A stretch of DNA of 48,100 nt, taken from DASZCR01 sp035942915 (GTDB taxonomy: Bacteria > Acidobacteriota > Blastocatellia > Pyrinomonadales > Pyrinomonadaceae). This document shows, one piece after another, positions 25,236 through 33,625 of the stretch. Location: NCBI GenBank assembly GCA_035942915.1, contig DASZCR010000339.1, positions 1-48,100 on the forward strand, read 5' to 3'. Below the pieces are notes generated by a model. It ran no database searches. It was not told the origin of the DNA and saw only the letters and a list, made by a program, of their open reading frames with translations. Positions within the stretch are counted from its first letter, which is position 1; every line of letters begins with the position of its first letter. Position numbers and translations under genes: made by a program.

Positions 25236-25735
25236 CAGGTCTCCGTCGGCTCGACTACGGAGCGGTCGCGCTCCCAACCCTCGTTTTCGAGCTTGATGGT
25301 CTGAATCATCACGGCATTGGCGCTCGCGTCGAGGTCGGGCAGCGTTTGAAATTCGGAGACCCAACACCTGTAGACGTTGTAGGAGAGCACCTTCTGGTCG
25401 GCCTCGTTGAAAACGTCGATGGTGATGTTCTTGCGAAAGTTCTTGAGCGACATGGCGGCGTCGCCCTGAAAGTTGTTGACGAGGTTAGCCCAGTCCTCGA
25501 AGGTCGTGTCGTGTGAGACTCCGGCCGTCAGGGTGATTGCGTCGTAGCGGGTCTTGCCCGGCAGTTTATGTGTCGTCGAGGGGTCGCCGCCCTCGCGCCA
25601 CTCGACCATCTCGGTCGTCTTCTTCAGCGCGCTGCATCGGTTCAGACCGGCGACGTAGACGTTGTCGACCTTAATCCTGAACTTGAAGTTGCGATAGGGG
25701 TCGTAACGCTGCGGATTAACGGTGAATTTCGCCAT
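25235..25735 (-). CDS. Inner tube protein (gp19/Hcp-like)
   Basis: A 166-residue protein, typical length for eCIS and phage tube subunits. It shows the pattern DPYRNFKFRIKVDNVYVAG, then EYRE-like VEWREGGDPSTTHKLPG, ITLTAGVSHDTTFEDW and a final IQTIKLENEGWERD. These subunits stack as hexameric rings inside the sheath. Only one tube gene is present in the operon. The start at ATG 25735 is supported by position after the sheath. Confidence 0.93.
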   Translation of the reverse strand: MAKFTVNPQRYDPYRNFKFRIKVDNVYVAGLNRCSALKKTTEMVEWREGGDPSTTHKLPGKTRYDAITLTAGVSHDTTFEDWANLVNNFQGDAAMSLKNFRKNITIDVFNEADQKVLSYNVYRCWVSEFQTLPDLDASANAVMIQTIKLENEGWERDRSVVEPTET

Positions 25736-25781
25736 CTCAGTATGACTCCTTTAGTTAAGTAGGCGCGGGCGGCGCTCGCTC

Positions 25782-27668
25782 TCAGGCGGCCGACTGTCCG
25801 GCCTTCTGGCTCAGTCTGAGCACGACAAACTCGGCCGGTTTCAAAGGGGCGAAGCCGACGAGAATGTTGACGCGACCGGCGTCGATGTCGGCTTGCGTCG
25901 TCGTCTTGTTGTCGCACTGGACGAAGAAGGCTTCGTTGGCCGAACGACCCTGAAACGCGCCCGCACGAAATTGCAGCATCATGAAAGCGTTGATGTTGAG
26001 GCGCAGGCTCGACCACAGTCCTTCGTCGTTCGGCTCGAAGACCGCCCATTGAATCCCGTTGTAGATGCTCTGTTCGAGGAAGATGGCCGTGCGGCGGACG
26101 GGGATGTAGCGCCACTCCGCGCCGCCGAGCGTGCGTGCGCCCCAGACGACCATTCCCGATGCGGGAAACGTGCGGATGACGTTTGCGCCGATGGGGTTGA
26201 GCGTGTCCTGTTCGGCGTCCGTGATGTCTTTGAGCAGACCGACCGCGCCGGCCACGTTGGCCTCCGTCCCGGCCGGCGCTTTCCACACGCCGCGCCGCGC
26301 ATCCGTGCGCGCGTAGAGTCCCGCGAGATAGCCTGAAAGCGGGACGACAATCGGCTCGGCCGACGCGCCGGTGGGGTCGATGGCCTTGAGCCAAGGGAAA
26401 TAGACGGCCGCGTAGGAGCTTTTGAATTGAAGTCCAGCGACGAAGGCTTGCGCGTCCTCTTTGGTGTCGTCGGTGATGCTCATGTCGCCGATGAAGAAAC
26501 AGTCGCCGCGACGGTCGCAGTAGCTCGCGCCGAAATCGACCATCGTCGTCGAGCCGATGCCGGGGACGGCGATGATGTTCACGTCGCGCACCACGTCGAG
26601 CAGCGCGAAGCCTTTCTGATAGTCGTTCTCCTGCGGCGTCACGCCGTCGCTGCCGGCCGTCGCGGCGACGACGTTACCCGTGACGGTGCTGTCGCCGACG
26701 AGATAGTTGCTGCCTGAGGCCGGACGCAGCACGCCCGCGCCCGTCTGCTCTTCGCCGCGCGTGCGCCCCAGTTTGAGCAGACCGGCGGCGTTGCCCGTCG
26801 GCGCGTCCAACACCTGCACGGACGAGCGTTTGCCGCCGACGCCGGAGGTCAGCGTGTAGAGGTTGTTGGCAAACTGCGCGTCGAAAGAGTCGAAGGCCAG
26901 CGGGTCGGTCGAGCCACGCAGGGGCGAGAGGTTGCCGACGGCCGTTTTGATGGCGGCGGCAATCTGCGAACCGTCCGTTAAAGGCTCGGCCAGCGTGATG
27001 AGCTGCGGCCCGTCGCCGTTAACGTCAATCAGCAGGTTGCGATTGCCGGACGGCAGGCTGGTCTGCGGGCCAGTCCCGCTGCGGCTGAAGCCTTTGGTCG
27101 TCGAGTCGTTAGGCTCGGCCGTCACGCGGACGAATTTCGACTTCGCGTTGACGACCTTCTCGACGAAGTTGACGGCCTCCGGGTTCATGCTCAGGTTGTC
27201 GTAGGTTTCGAGCAACTCGGTCACGAGCGGTTGCGTGCTAATCTCCCGCTTGACCGTCAACTTGAACTCGTCATTCGGGTCTTGTGCGCCGTTGGCGACA
27301 TCGACGACGAGCGTGTTGCCCCACTTGCCCGGACTATTGGCCGCGATAGTGAACGTCTTGGCGAGTTGTCCCTGTCGGTCGGCGAGCGAGACGGAGGCCG
27401 TCTCGGCGCCTTTGGCGACGCGCACGATGTAGAGGCGTCGGCCGCCGTTATTGAAGAACTGAAGCGCCGAGTGCGCCAGCCAACTATCCGGCAGAAAGCC
27501 GCCGTAGACGGTCTGAAACTCGGTGAAGCTGGTGACCATGTGCGCGCGGTTGAGGGAGCCGCGCTCGGCCGGGCCGATGAAGGCGGCCGTCGAAGTGCTC
27601 GCCCCTTCAATCGGCCTCACGCCGCTGGAAACTTCCTGTATGTAAACGCCCGGATGTAATAATTCCAT
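25782..27668 (-). CDS. Contractile sheath protein
   Basis: A 628-residue sheath protein. The N-terminus LHPGVYIQEVSSGVRPIEG, followed by STAAFIGPAERG and ALQFFNNGGRRLYIVRV, is diagnostic for phage-type sheaths. The C-terminal core has WGARTLGGAEWRYIPVRRT, then FEPNDEGLWSSLRLNINAFM and a final NILVGFAPLKPAEFVVLRL. The middle 200-330 holds an extra domain typical of longer sheaths. AGGAG stands ten bases before the ATG. Only one sheath gene is present, unlike the several copies in Afp/PVC. Confidence 0.95.
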   Translation of the reverse strand: MELLHPGVYIQEVSSGVRPIEGASTSTAAFIGPAERGSLNRAHMVTSFTEFQTVYGGFLPDSWLAHSALQFFNNGGRRLYIVRVAKGAETASVSLADRQGQLAKTFTIAANSPGKWGNTLVVDVANGAQDPNDEFKLTVKREISTQPLVTELLETYDNLSMNPEAVNFVEKVVNAKSKFVRVTAEPNDSTTKGFSRSGTGPQTSLPSGNRNLLIDVNGDGPQLITLAEPLTDGSQIAAAIKTAVGNLSPLRGSTDPLAFDSFDAQFANNLYTLTSGVGGKRSSVQVLDAPTGNAAGLLKLGRTRGEEQTGAGVLRPASGSNYLVGDSTVTGNVVAATAGSDGVTPQENDYQKGFALLDVVRDVNIIAVPGIGSTTMVDFGASYCDRRGDCFFIGDMSITDDTKEDAQAFVAGLQFKSSYAAVYFPWLKAIDPTGASAEPIVVPLSGYLAGLYARTDARRGVWKAPAGTEANVAGAVGLLKDITDAEQDTLNPIGANVIRTFPASGMVVWGARTLGGAEWRYIPVRRTAIFLEQSIYNGIQWAVFEPNDEGLWSSLRLNINAFMMLQFRAGAFQGRSANEAFFVQCDNKTTTQADIDAGRVNILVGFAPLKPAEFVVLRLSQKAGQSAA

Positions 27669-27737
27669 CGTCTCTCTCTCCTTTTGTCTCGCTTCGGCAA
27701 TGAAACTCGCGGCCTGCGGCGGCGGCGGTCGTTGGCG

Positions 27738-27986
27738 CTAGGCGTTCTCGGCGGGGCGGATACCCTCGATGCTCGCCACGGCGTTTCCGGCCGTCTGGTC
27801 TGGTGCGCCCTGCGCGGATGACGAAATCATGCCCTGACTCATCAACTTGTCCACTTTGGCGTTGTTGACAAGCTCGTAGTCTTCGACCGTGCCGGACGTT
27901 TCTCCGGGAGCCAGATGCAGCGTCGCGCCGCTGTTCAGGGGCAGCACGAGCAGGTGTCTGGTCAGGTTCGTGATGGTGTAAGCCAT
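27738..27986 (-). CDS. Small eCIS-operon protein
   Basis: An 82-residue protein from the ATG at 27986 (MAYTITNLTRHLLVLPLNSG). A longer frame upstream runs over the next gene and is not coding. The first half looks like a small beta fold (ATLHLAPGETSGTVEDYEL), then NNAKVDKLMSQGMI. Similar small proteins precede sheath genes in phage-like clusters. Its role is unknown to me; capping or sheath-associated is possible. The remaining tail is polar. Confidence 0.7.
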   Translation of the reverse strand: MAYTITNLTRHLLVLPLNSGATLHLAPGETSGTVEDYELVNNAKVDKLMSQGMISSSAQGAPDQTAGNAVASIEGIRPAENA

Positions 27987-28059
27987 GGCGGGGAATTCTC
28001 CTTCTTCGTTGACAGCGGGTTGATTTGTTGGCGTCGGCGGGTTACGAATCACATCTGTC

Positions 28060-28350
28060 TTAGTCGTGCGGGCTGTGGTCGGGTCTCGACTTGAGGCGCG
28101 CGGCAATCTCTTCAATCTTCTCGTGGTTGATGCTGTAGAGCGTGCGCGCGTCGTGCTCGCGGCGCGCGCGCACCAACCCGTCAGCCACCATCTCGTTGAG
28201 CACCTCCCGGATAGTTGAGGTCTGCTCGACGATGCGGCGTTCGACCAGCCACCACTCGACAATGCCTTCCAACGTGTCCTGCGCATCCTGATGCTCGACC
28301 AGGTAGGACAACACATCGTCAGTGAGATGTGACTTTTCGATTCTGCACAT
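28060..28350 (-). CDS. Winged-helix-like protein at the head of the eCIS operon
   Basis: A 96-residue protein (from ATG 28350, MCRIEKSHLTDDVLSYL). It is helical, with the pattern AQDTLEGIVEWWLVERRI, then STIREVLNEMVADGLVRARR and a short YSINHEK wing, as expected for a small winged-helix domain. It may bind DNA, or be a structural adaptor. It is the first gene after the sigma-54 promoter. A further ATG at 28380 lies about four bases from the predicted transcript start, so I prefer 28350. The weak ribosome-binding site is noted. Confidence 0.75.
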   Translation of the reverse strand: MCRIEKSHLTDDVLSYLVEHQDAQDTLEGIVEWWLVERRIVEQTSTIREVLNEMVADGLVRARREHDARTLYSINHEKIEEIAARLKSRPDHSPHD

Positions 28351-28394
28351 ACACAATCCGTCACTCGGTTTCGGACGCACGAATCCGCAAGCGT

Positions 28395-28410
28395 GGCAAG
28401 CGTCGTGCCG
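28395..28410 (-). promoter_or_regulatory. Sigma-54 (-24/-12) promoter of the eCIS operon
   Basis: On the minus strand the bases read CGGCACG-ACGC-TTGCC. Compared with the consensus TGGCACG-N4-TTGCW, only the first T and the last W differ. The invariant GG (-24) and GC (-12) are exactly 10 nt apart. Transcription would begin near 28384, about 34 bases before the first gene. The gene just upstream encodes a sigma-54 activator, which makes the match much more credible. Confidence 0.75.
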
Positions 28411-28524
28411 ACGCGTGAAAGCTGCGGATTACCTTGTGCGGTGCGAAGCGTGGGTGGTCTTTAATGTCATGGCGCGAGCGTGCGCGCCGTGCGGAGATGG
28501 CCTCTTTGGCAGGTAAACCGGTAG

Positions 28525-28536
28525 GACAAATTTGTC
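28525..28536. promoter_or_regulatory. Palindromic enhancer candidate for the sigma-54 activator
   Basis: GACAAATTTGTC is a perfect 12-bp palindrome located about 120 bp upstream of the -24 element, the normal distance for an upstream activator site. A second TTTGTCC half-site follows at 28552-28558, giving an inverted GGACAAA/TTTGTCC pair around the intervening bases. It is the only A/T-rich island in this GC-rich gap. Confidence 0.5.
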
Positions 28537-28541
28537 TCGTC

Positions 28542-28582
28542 GCGGCGGGCGTTTGTCCTTGCGCGAGACTTGCGCCCGCCGC
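28542..28582 (-). terminator. Hairpin after the sigma-54 activator gene
   Basis: The arms GCGGCGGGCG (28542-28551) and CGCCCGCCGC (28573-28582) pair perfectly around a 21-nt loop, eight bases after the activator stop. There is no U-tract. It may end the activator transcript so that the eCIS operon depends on its own promoter. Confidence 0.4.
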
Positions 28583-28589
28583 CGAACGT

Positions 28590-29987
28590 TCAGGCGAAAG
28601 ACTTGTAGGAGTTGACGTCGATTCTGTGTTTGCGAATCAACTCCCAGAAGGCGCGGCGGTTCTTGTCTGCCGCCTGCGCCGCCTTCGTAATGTTGCCTCC
28701 GTAGGCCAACAGCAGACGTTGGATGTAGTCCTTTTCAAACTGCGCCACGGTCTTCGTCTTGGCCTGTCTGAAAGACTCGATAGAGGCGGGCGGCTGTGCC
28801 CCGACAAGATGAAAGTTCTCCGGCTCAAGCACGCCGTTTTCCGAGAGGACGACGGCGCGCTCGACGACGTTTTCCAACTCCCTGACGTTGCCCGGCCAAT
28901 CGTAATGCAACATCAATTCCAGTGTCTCGGCGGGAATCTCTGCGGGCGTCTTGTTAAATTCGTGCGTGAACTTTTTGAGGAAGTGGCGTGCCAGCAGAGG
29001 GATGTCGCCGAGACGCTCGCGCAAGGGCGGCAGCGTCAGACGAATCACGTTCAGACGATAGTAGAGGTCTTTGCGCAGCTTCCCTGCCTTGACCGCCTCC
29101 TCGAAATCGACGTTCGACGCGCCGATAACGCGCACGTCGGCGCGCAGAGTCTTGTTCGAGCCGAGCGGCCGGTACTCTTTCTCCTGTAGGAAGCGCAGGA
29201 GTTTGACCTGCGCGAGCAGCGGCAGGCAATCAACCTCGTCGAGAAAGAGCGTGCCGCCCTCTGCCTCTTGCAGCAGACCGGGGCGCGCTTCGCTCGCGCC
29301 CGTGAACGCTCCGCGCTCGTGGCCGAACAGTTCGTTCTCGACCAACTCGAACGGAATGGCTCCGCAGTTGACCGGGATGAAAGGCTTGTGCTGGCGCGCG
29401 CTCAGGTAATGAATCGAACGCGCGTAGAGTTCCTTGCCCGTTCCGGTCTCGCCCGCCAGCAGGACGCACGCGTCGCACCTCGCCACGAGCGGGACTTTCT
29501 TCGTTTCGGCCAGAAAGGCGGGGCTTTCGCCAATCAACTTTCTGAGGCCGATTTTCTCCTTCAACCTTTCCGGCATCGTCTGTTCGCGCCGCGTCCCTTC
29601 CAGCAGACACCAGACGCGCGGGAGGATGTTGGCGGCCTTCAACGGCGCGGTGACAAAATCGACCGCGCCCAGTCTGAGCAGCGTTAACAACTCGTCCGGC
29701 TCGCCGTCCTCGACGACGAAGATGCAAGGCGTCTTCAACTTCTCGACGCCGAGCGCGCCGAAGACTACGTCCGGACTCTTCAGAAGCGTTTTTGACAGAA
29801 AGACGAAGACCAACTGCGGGCGAAAATCGGAGAGAGAGGCGGCGAACGATTTCTCGCATGACGCCTGCTCGAACGTCGCCTCCGACTCACGCTGCACGTC
29901 GAACTCCGCCGTGAGCATCTCTCTCAACTGTTCGCAGAGATGTTCAGATTGTGCGAGGTCGTAGAGCAAGATTTTGCGATGTCTCAT
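28590..29987 (-). CDS. Sigma-54-dependent activator with pseudo-receiver domain
   Basis: A 465-residue NtrC-type activator from the ATG at 29987 (MRHRKILLYDL). Residues 1-125 resemble a receiver fold but strand 3 reads PQLVFVFLSKTLL with no phospho-acceptor Asp, so it is probably not controlled by phosphorylation. The AAA+ domain is complete: Walker A GETGTGKE (179-186), GAFTGA loop that contacts sigma-54 (226-231), Walker B GGTLFLDEVD, then VIGASNVDF and DLYYRLNVIRLTLPPLRER. The C-terminus has a Fis-type helix-turn-helix (GNITKAAQAADKNRRAFWEL). It lies directly upstream of the sigma-54 promoter and is the likely switch of the operon. Confidence 0.92.
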   Translation of the reverse strand: MRHRKILLYDLAQSEHLCEQLREMLTAEFDVQRESEATFEQASCEKSFAASLSDFRPQLVFVFLSKTLLKSPDVVFGALGVEKLKTPCIFVVEDGEPDELLTLLRLGAVDFVTAPLKAANILPRVWCLLEGTRREQTMPERLKEKIGLRKLIGESPAFLAETKKVPLVARCDACVLLAGETGTGKELYARSIHYLSARQHKPFIPVNCGAIPFELVENELFGHERGAFTGASEARPGLLQEAEGGTLFLDEVDCLPLLAQVKLLRFLQEKEYRPLGSNKTLRADVRVIGASNVDFEEAVKAGKLRKDLYYRLNVIRLTLPPLRERLGDIPLLARHFLKKFTHEFNKTPAEIPAETLELMLHYDWPGNVRELENVVERAVVLSENGVLEPENFHLVGAQPPASIESFRQAKTKTVAQFEKDYIQRLLLAYGGNITKAAQAADKNRRAFWELIRKHRIDVNSYKSFA

Positions 29988-30446
29988 ATGAGGTCTGCCA
30001 CAGTAAAAGTTCGGGAAAGAATGATAGACGGCACGGAAGGAGCCGCCGGTGAGGCGCGTCGAGGCGGACGCCGCGCCGCAATCTGACATCGAGGCGCGCG
30101 CCCTCCCGGTGAGCCTTTCAACACTTTACTTCTGACGGATGACAGGCGAAGACCACTCAGCGGGTGAAGTTACGGGAACTCTCTGCTGCCTGATAACACA
30201 TGAGGATTACGCTATTCGCGCATAGCCATTCGCCGGGCGAGGGTGTAAACGTAAGGAACTACTCTCAAACATCTGACAAGCGAAAACCGCACTCCGGCTC
30301 GCCAGAATTGCATTCACGTTCGCTGCTGGAAGCGGCCTGCCCTTCGTGGAATCGTAGCCGGGGAACGCATTGTCGCAACAGACAGCGAAGAGGTCAACAC
30401 CAAATTTTCTGCCCCTCTCCGACCGCTTCAGGCGAACTTTCGTCTT
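29988..30446. other. Intergenic stretch without a gene
   Basis: Between the divergent activator and PadR genes I see no supported gene. The only long plus-strand frame (30200-30463) has a Ser/Arg/His-rich translation, no ribosome-binding site and no family. The left part must hold the activator promoter, of which I see no clear sigma-70 match. I see no tRNA, repeat or other RNA structure. Confidence 0.5.
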
Positions 30447-30498
30447 CCCCCTTGACAGGCTAGGGAAGCGCGGGCATACTCCCCCTTGACAATCTAGG
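30447..30498 (+). repeat. Two direct repeats, candidate PadR operators
   Basis: CCCCCTTGACA occurs at 30447-30457 and again at 30481-30491. Each is followed after two bases by CTAGG (30460-30464 and 30494-30498). The 34-bp period equals about three helical turns. The first copy contains the -35 box and the second covers the transcript start and part of the ribosome-binding site, as expected for repressor sites. Confidence 0.6.
30452..30480 (+). promoter_or_regulatory. Sigma-70-type promoter of the PadR-permease operon
   Basis: A perfect TTGACA at 30452-30457 and CATACT at 30475-30480 are separated by 17 bases. Transcription would start near 30487, about 20 bases before the GTG start codon. 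Confidence 0.65.
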
Positions 30499-30508
30499 AG
30501 AGAAGGCC

Positions 30509-30853
30509 GTGACCAAACAGAAAACCGAACAAAAATCAGACCTCTTACAGGGCACGCTCGACATGCTCATCCTCAAGGCGCTCTCGCTCGGCGAGATGCA
30601 CGGCTACGGCGTCGGGCAGCGCATCATGCAGATGGCCGAAGAGATGCTGCGCGTCGAGGAAGGTTCGCTCTATCCGGCGCTCTACCGTCTGGAGGAGCGC
30701 GGGCTTATCGCCTCCGACTGGGGCGTCTCGGAGAACAACCGGCGCGCACGTTTCTACAAGCTGACACGGGCGGGGCGCAAGCAGTTGAACGTCGAGGAAG
30801 AAAACTGGCAGAGGTTCGTGTCGGCTATCGGCAAGGTCTTGCAGACGGCCTGA
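30509..30853 (+). CDS. PadR-family transcriptional regulator, acidobacterial type
   Basis: A 114-residue PadR protein starting at GTG, with AGGAG eight bases upstream. It shows the family sequence LLQGTLDMLILKALSLGEMH, then GYGVGQRI, SLYPALYRLEERGLIASDWG and FYKLTRAGRKQL, a winged helix with a short dimerisation helix. PadR proteins are ligand-sensing repressors. This subtype is found next to large permeases in Acidobacteriota. It is followed 15 bases later by such a permease and probably represses both genes through the direct repeats at 30447-30498. Confidence 0.93.
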   Translation: MTKQKTEQKSDLLQGTLDMLILKALSLGEMHGYGVGQRIMQMAEEMLRVEEGSLYPALYRLEERGLIASDWGVSENNRRARFYKLTRAGRKQLNVEEENWQRFVSAIGKVLQTA

Positions 30854-30868
30854 TGGAGCGTTCGAGAG

Positions 30869-33499
30869 ATGTCTTATCTGAAGAATCTGTTTCGCAGGGT
30901 GCGCGCGCTCTGGCGCGCCGAGGCCATCGAGCGCGAGATTGACGAGGAGATGCAGTTTCACGTCGAGATGCGCGCCGAGGAGAACATGCGGCGCGGCATG
31001 TCGCCCGCAGAGGCGCGCCTCGACGCCGAGCGCCGTTTCGGTCATCGCCTGTTGATGAGAGAGCGCGGCTACGACGTGCGCGGCGGGCGCTGGCTCGAAA
31101 GCTTCTGGCAAGACCTTCGCTTCGGCACGCGCGTCCTCGTGCGCAAACCGGGCTTCGCAGCGACGGCCGTCCTCACGCTCGCCCTCGGTATCGGCGCCAA
31201 CACGGCCATCTTCTCCGTCGTCAACGCCGTCATGCTCAAGCCCCTGCCCTACGAGGACGCAGACCGGCTCGTGATGCTCACGGAGCGGCACGAGAAGATT
31301 CCGACGCGTGCGGTCTCTTACGCGAACTTTCTCGACTGGCGCGACCGCAATCAGGCGTTCGAGGCGATGTCTACGGTCAGGCGGTGGTATCTGACTTTGA
31401 CGGGGACGGGACAGCCCGAACGCCTCGCCGCCGGGATGGTCACGTCCGACTACTTCTCCATCATGCGCGTCAAGCCTCTCATGGGGCGCGACTTTCTGCG
31501 CGAAGAAGACCGCCCCGGCGCAAACTACGTGACCATCCTCAGCTACGGATTCTGGCAGAGCCGCTTCGGCGGCGACGAGTCAATCATCGGCCAGAGCATC
31601 ACGCTCGACAATCGTCCGTTCACGGTTATCGGCGTGATGCCGCCGGTCTTTCGTCAGGACGACTCGCCGCCTCTATGGGTACTGATTGGGCCTTGGACGG
31701 TGCAGCAAGATTGGATGAAGCGAGACATGCGGACGGCGGGCAGCGTCATCGCGCGTCTCAAGCCGGGCGTCACGCTGGCGGCGGCGCGCGCCGACATGAG
31801 CGCCGTCAAAGAGGAGTTGATACGTCTGCACCCCTGGACGAACGCGGGGCACACCATCACGGTCAAGACGCTCTACGAGAACGTCGTCGGCGAGACGCGT
31901 CAATCGTTGCTGCTGCTGCTCGGCGCGGTCGGCTTCGTGCTGTTGATTGCCTGCGCTAACGTGGCGAACTTGCTGCTGGCACGCGCGGCGGCGCGGCAGA
32001 AAGAGTTCGCCGTCCGCTCTGCGCTCGGCGCGAGCCGTCTGCGTCTGGTGAGACAGATGTTGACGGAATGTGTGCTGCTGGCGCTGCTCGGCGGCGTGTG
32101 CGGACTGTTGCTGGCATGGTGGGGACTCGACCTGTTCAAAGCTGCGAATCCGAGCGGTATCCCGCGTCTCGAAGAGCTCTCGCTTGACTACCGCGTGCTC
32201 GGCTTCACGCTGCTCGTGACGTTGCTGACGGGTCTCCTCTTCGGTCTCGCGCCCGCGCGGCAGATAAGGACGCAAGGGTTGAACGAGATGCTCAAGGAGG
32301 GCGTCAAGGGCACGACCGGCGGCGGTCAGGGGCGTCTGTGCGGCGCGTTCGTCGTCGCGGAGATTGCGCTGGCGCTGGTGCTCTTAATCGGTGCGGGACT
32401 GCTGGCGCGCAGCCTCGCACGCCTGCTCAATTCAGACTTCGGCTTCGACGCGCGCCACGTCGCCACACTCGGTATCGCCCTGCCTTCTTCGCGCTACGCG
32501 GAGCGCGAGCGCATCGGACAGTTTTATCAGCAGTTGCTCGAACGCGTAGCGGCCTTGCCGGGTGTCGAGGCGGTCAGCTTGTCGAACGAGATACCGGGTC
32601 GTGAGACCGGATGGACGAACGACATCGCCATTCCCGGCCATCCGCAGATTAAGCCGGGCGGCGAGATTAACGTCGATTGGGGCATCATCAGCGCAGATTA
32701 TTTCGAGGTCATGAGAATCCCCATCCTGCGCGGTCGCGCCTTCACGCCGCAAGAGGTGGCGGAAGGCTCGCCCGTCGTCATCATCGACGAACGTCTGGCG
32801 CGCGAGTTCTGGCCGAACGGCGACGCCATTGGTCAACATCTGCTCTACGACAGCCCGACTCCGCACCAGATTGTCGGCGTCATCAAGAACGTCCGTAACT
32901 ACGGCACGGGCGCAGAGTCGCGGATTAAGATTTACACGCCGCTTAACCGCTCGCGGCTCGCCGCCTCGACGCTTGCCGTACGGACGACGACAGACCTGCG
33001 CGGGCTTTCAGCACTTCTGACACGCGAGATTCACGCCATTGATAAAGAGCTTCCCGTCTCCGAGATGGGGACGGTCGAACAGTCGCTCTCGCATGAAATC
33101 TCTGCGCGACGCGTGAGCACGGTGCTGCTCGGCGTCTTCTCGGCTGTGGCGTTGGTGCTGGCCGCCATCGGCATCTACGGCGTGATGGCGCACACGGTCG
33201 CGCAGCGGACGCACGAGATTGGCGTGCGGATGGCTCTCGGCGCGCAGAAGCGCGATGTGCTGCGGCTGGTGATTGGACAGGGGATGAGACTGGCGCTCAT
33301 CGGCGTCGGCGTCGGTCTCGCCGCATCCTTTGCGCTGACGCGCGTGCTGTCGAGTCTGCTCTACGGCGTGAGCGCGAGCGACCCTCTGACGTTCGCCTCC
33401 ATCGCGTTGCTGCTAACGCTGGTCGCGCTGCTGGCGTGCTACATCCCTGCACGCCGCGCGACGAAAGTAGACCCGATGATTGCGCTCCGCTACGAATAA
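30869..33499 (+). CDS. ADOP-type duplicated permease (MacB/FtsX family)
   Basis: An 876-residue membrane protein with the acidobacterial duplicated-permease layout. An N-terminal helical domain (1-80, AEAIEREIDEEMQFHVEMR) is followed by two MacB-periplasmic plus FtsX repeats. The first FtsX core contains LLLGAVGFVLLIACANVANL and EFAVRSALGASRLRLVRQM. The second contains VALVLAAIGIYGVMAHTVAQ and HEIGVRMALGAQKRDVLRL. FtsX-type permeases export peptides, antibiotics or lipids using a separate ATPase, which is not encoded here (an orphan, as is usual for ADOP). Substrate unknown. It forms an operon with the PadR gene. Confidence 0.92.
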   Translation: MSYLKNLFRRVRALWRAEAIEREIDEEMQFHVEMRAEENMRRGMSPAEARLDAERRFGHRLLMRERGYDVRGGRWLESFWQDLRFGTRVLVRKPGFAATAVLTLALGIGANTAIFSVVNAVMLKPLPYEDADRLVMLTERHEKIPTRAVSYANFLDWRDRNQAFEAMSTVRRWYLTLTGTGQPERLAAGMVTSDYFSIMRVKPLMGRDFLREEDRPGANYVTILSYGFWQSRFGGDESIIGQSITLDNRPFTVIGVMPPVFRQDDSPPLWVLIGPWTVQQDWMKRDMRTAGSVIARLKPGVTLAAARADMSAVKEELIRLHPWTNAGHTITVKTLYENVVGETRQSLLLLLGAVGFVLLIACANVANLLLARAAARQKEFAVRSALGASRLRLVRQMLTECVLLALLGGVCGLLLAWWGLDLFKAANPSGIPRLEELSLDYRVLGFTLLVTLLTGLLFGLAPARQIRTQGLNEMLKEGVKGTTGGGQGRLCGAFVVAEIALALVLLIGAGLLARSLARLLNSDFGFDARHVATLGIALPSSRYAERERIGQFYQQLLERVAALPGVEAVSLSNEIPGRETGWTNDIAIPGHPQIKPGGEINVDWGIISADYFEVMRIPILRGRAFTPQEVAEGSPVVIIDERLAREFWPNGDAIGQHLLYDSPTPHQIVGVIKNVRNYGTGAESRIKIYTPLNRSRLAASTLAVRTTTDLRGLSALLTREIHAIDKELPVSEMGTVEQSLSHEISARRVSTVLLGVFSAVALVLAAIGIYGVMAHTVAQRTHEIGVRMALGAQKRDVLRLVIGQGMRLALIGVGVGLAASFALTRVLSSLLYGVSASDPLTFASIALLLTLVALLACYIPARRATKVDPMIALRYE

Positions 33500-33523
33500 A
33501 ACCGCAGGAGGCTGCGAGCAGTT

Positions 33524-33554
33524 CGGGGCAACCTGTGGCAAAATAGTTGCCCCG
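33524..33554. terminator. Hairpin after the permease gene
   Basis: A 9-bp perfect stem, CGGGGCAAC (33524-33532) with GTTGCCCCG (33546-33554), and a 13-nt loop stand 25 bases after the permease stop. There is no T-tract after it, so it is a weak or factor-assisted terminator candidate. Confidence 0.45.
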
Positions 33555-33625
33555 TGCGCCTGCTCATCCGTCGTTGTCCGGTTGAGTACAGACGCAGCAT
33601 CTTGAGGTAACTAAATTCTCTTGTT

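Noticed and set aside
30200..30463. An 87-codon plus-strand frame in the activator-PadR gap
   Set aside because: No ribosome-binding site and a composition unlike proteins of this genome.
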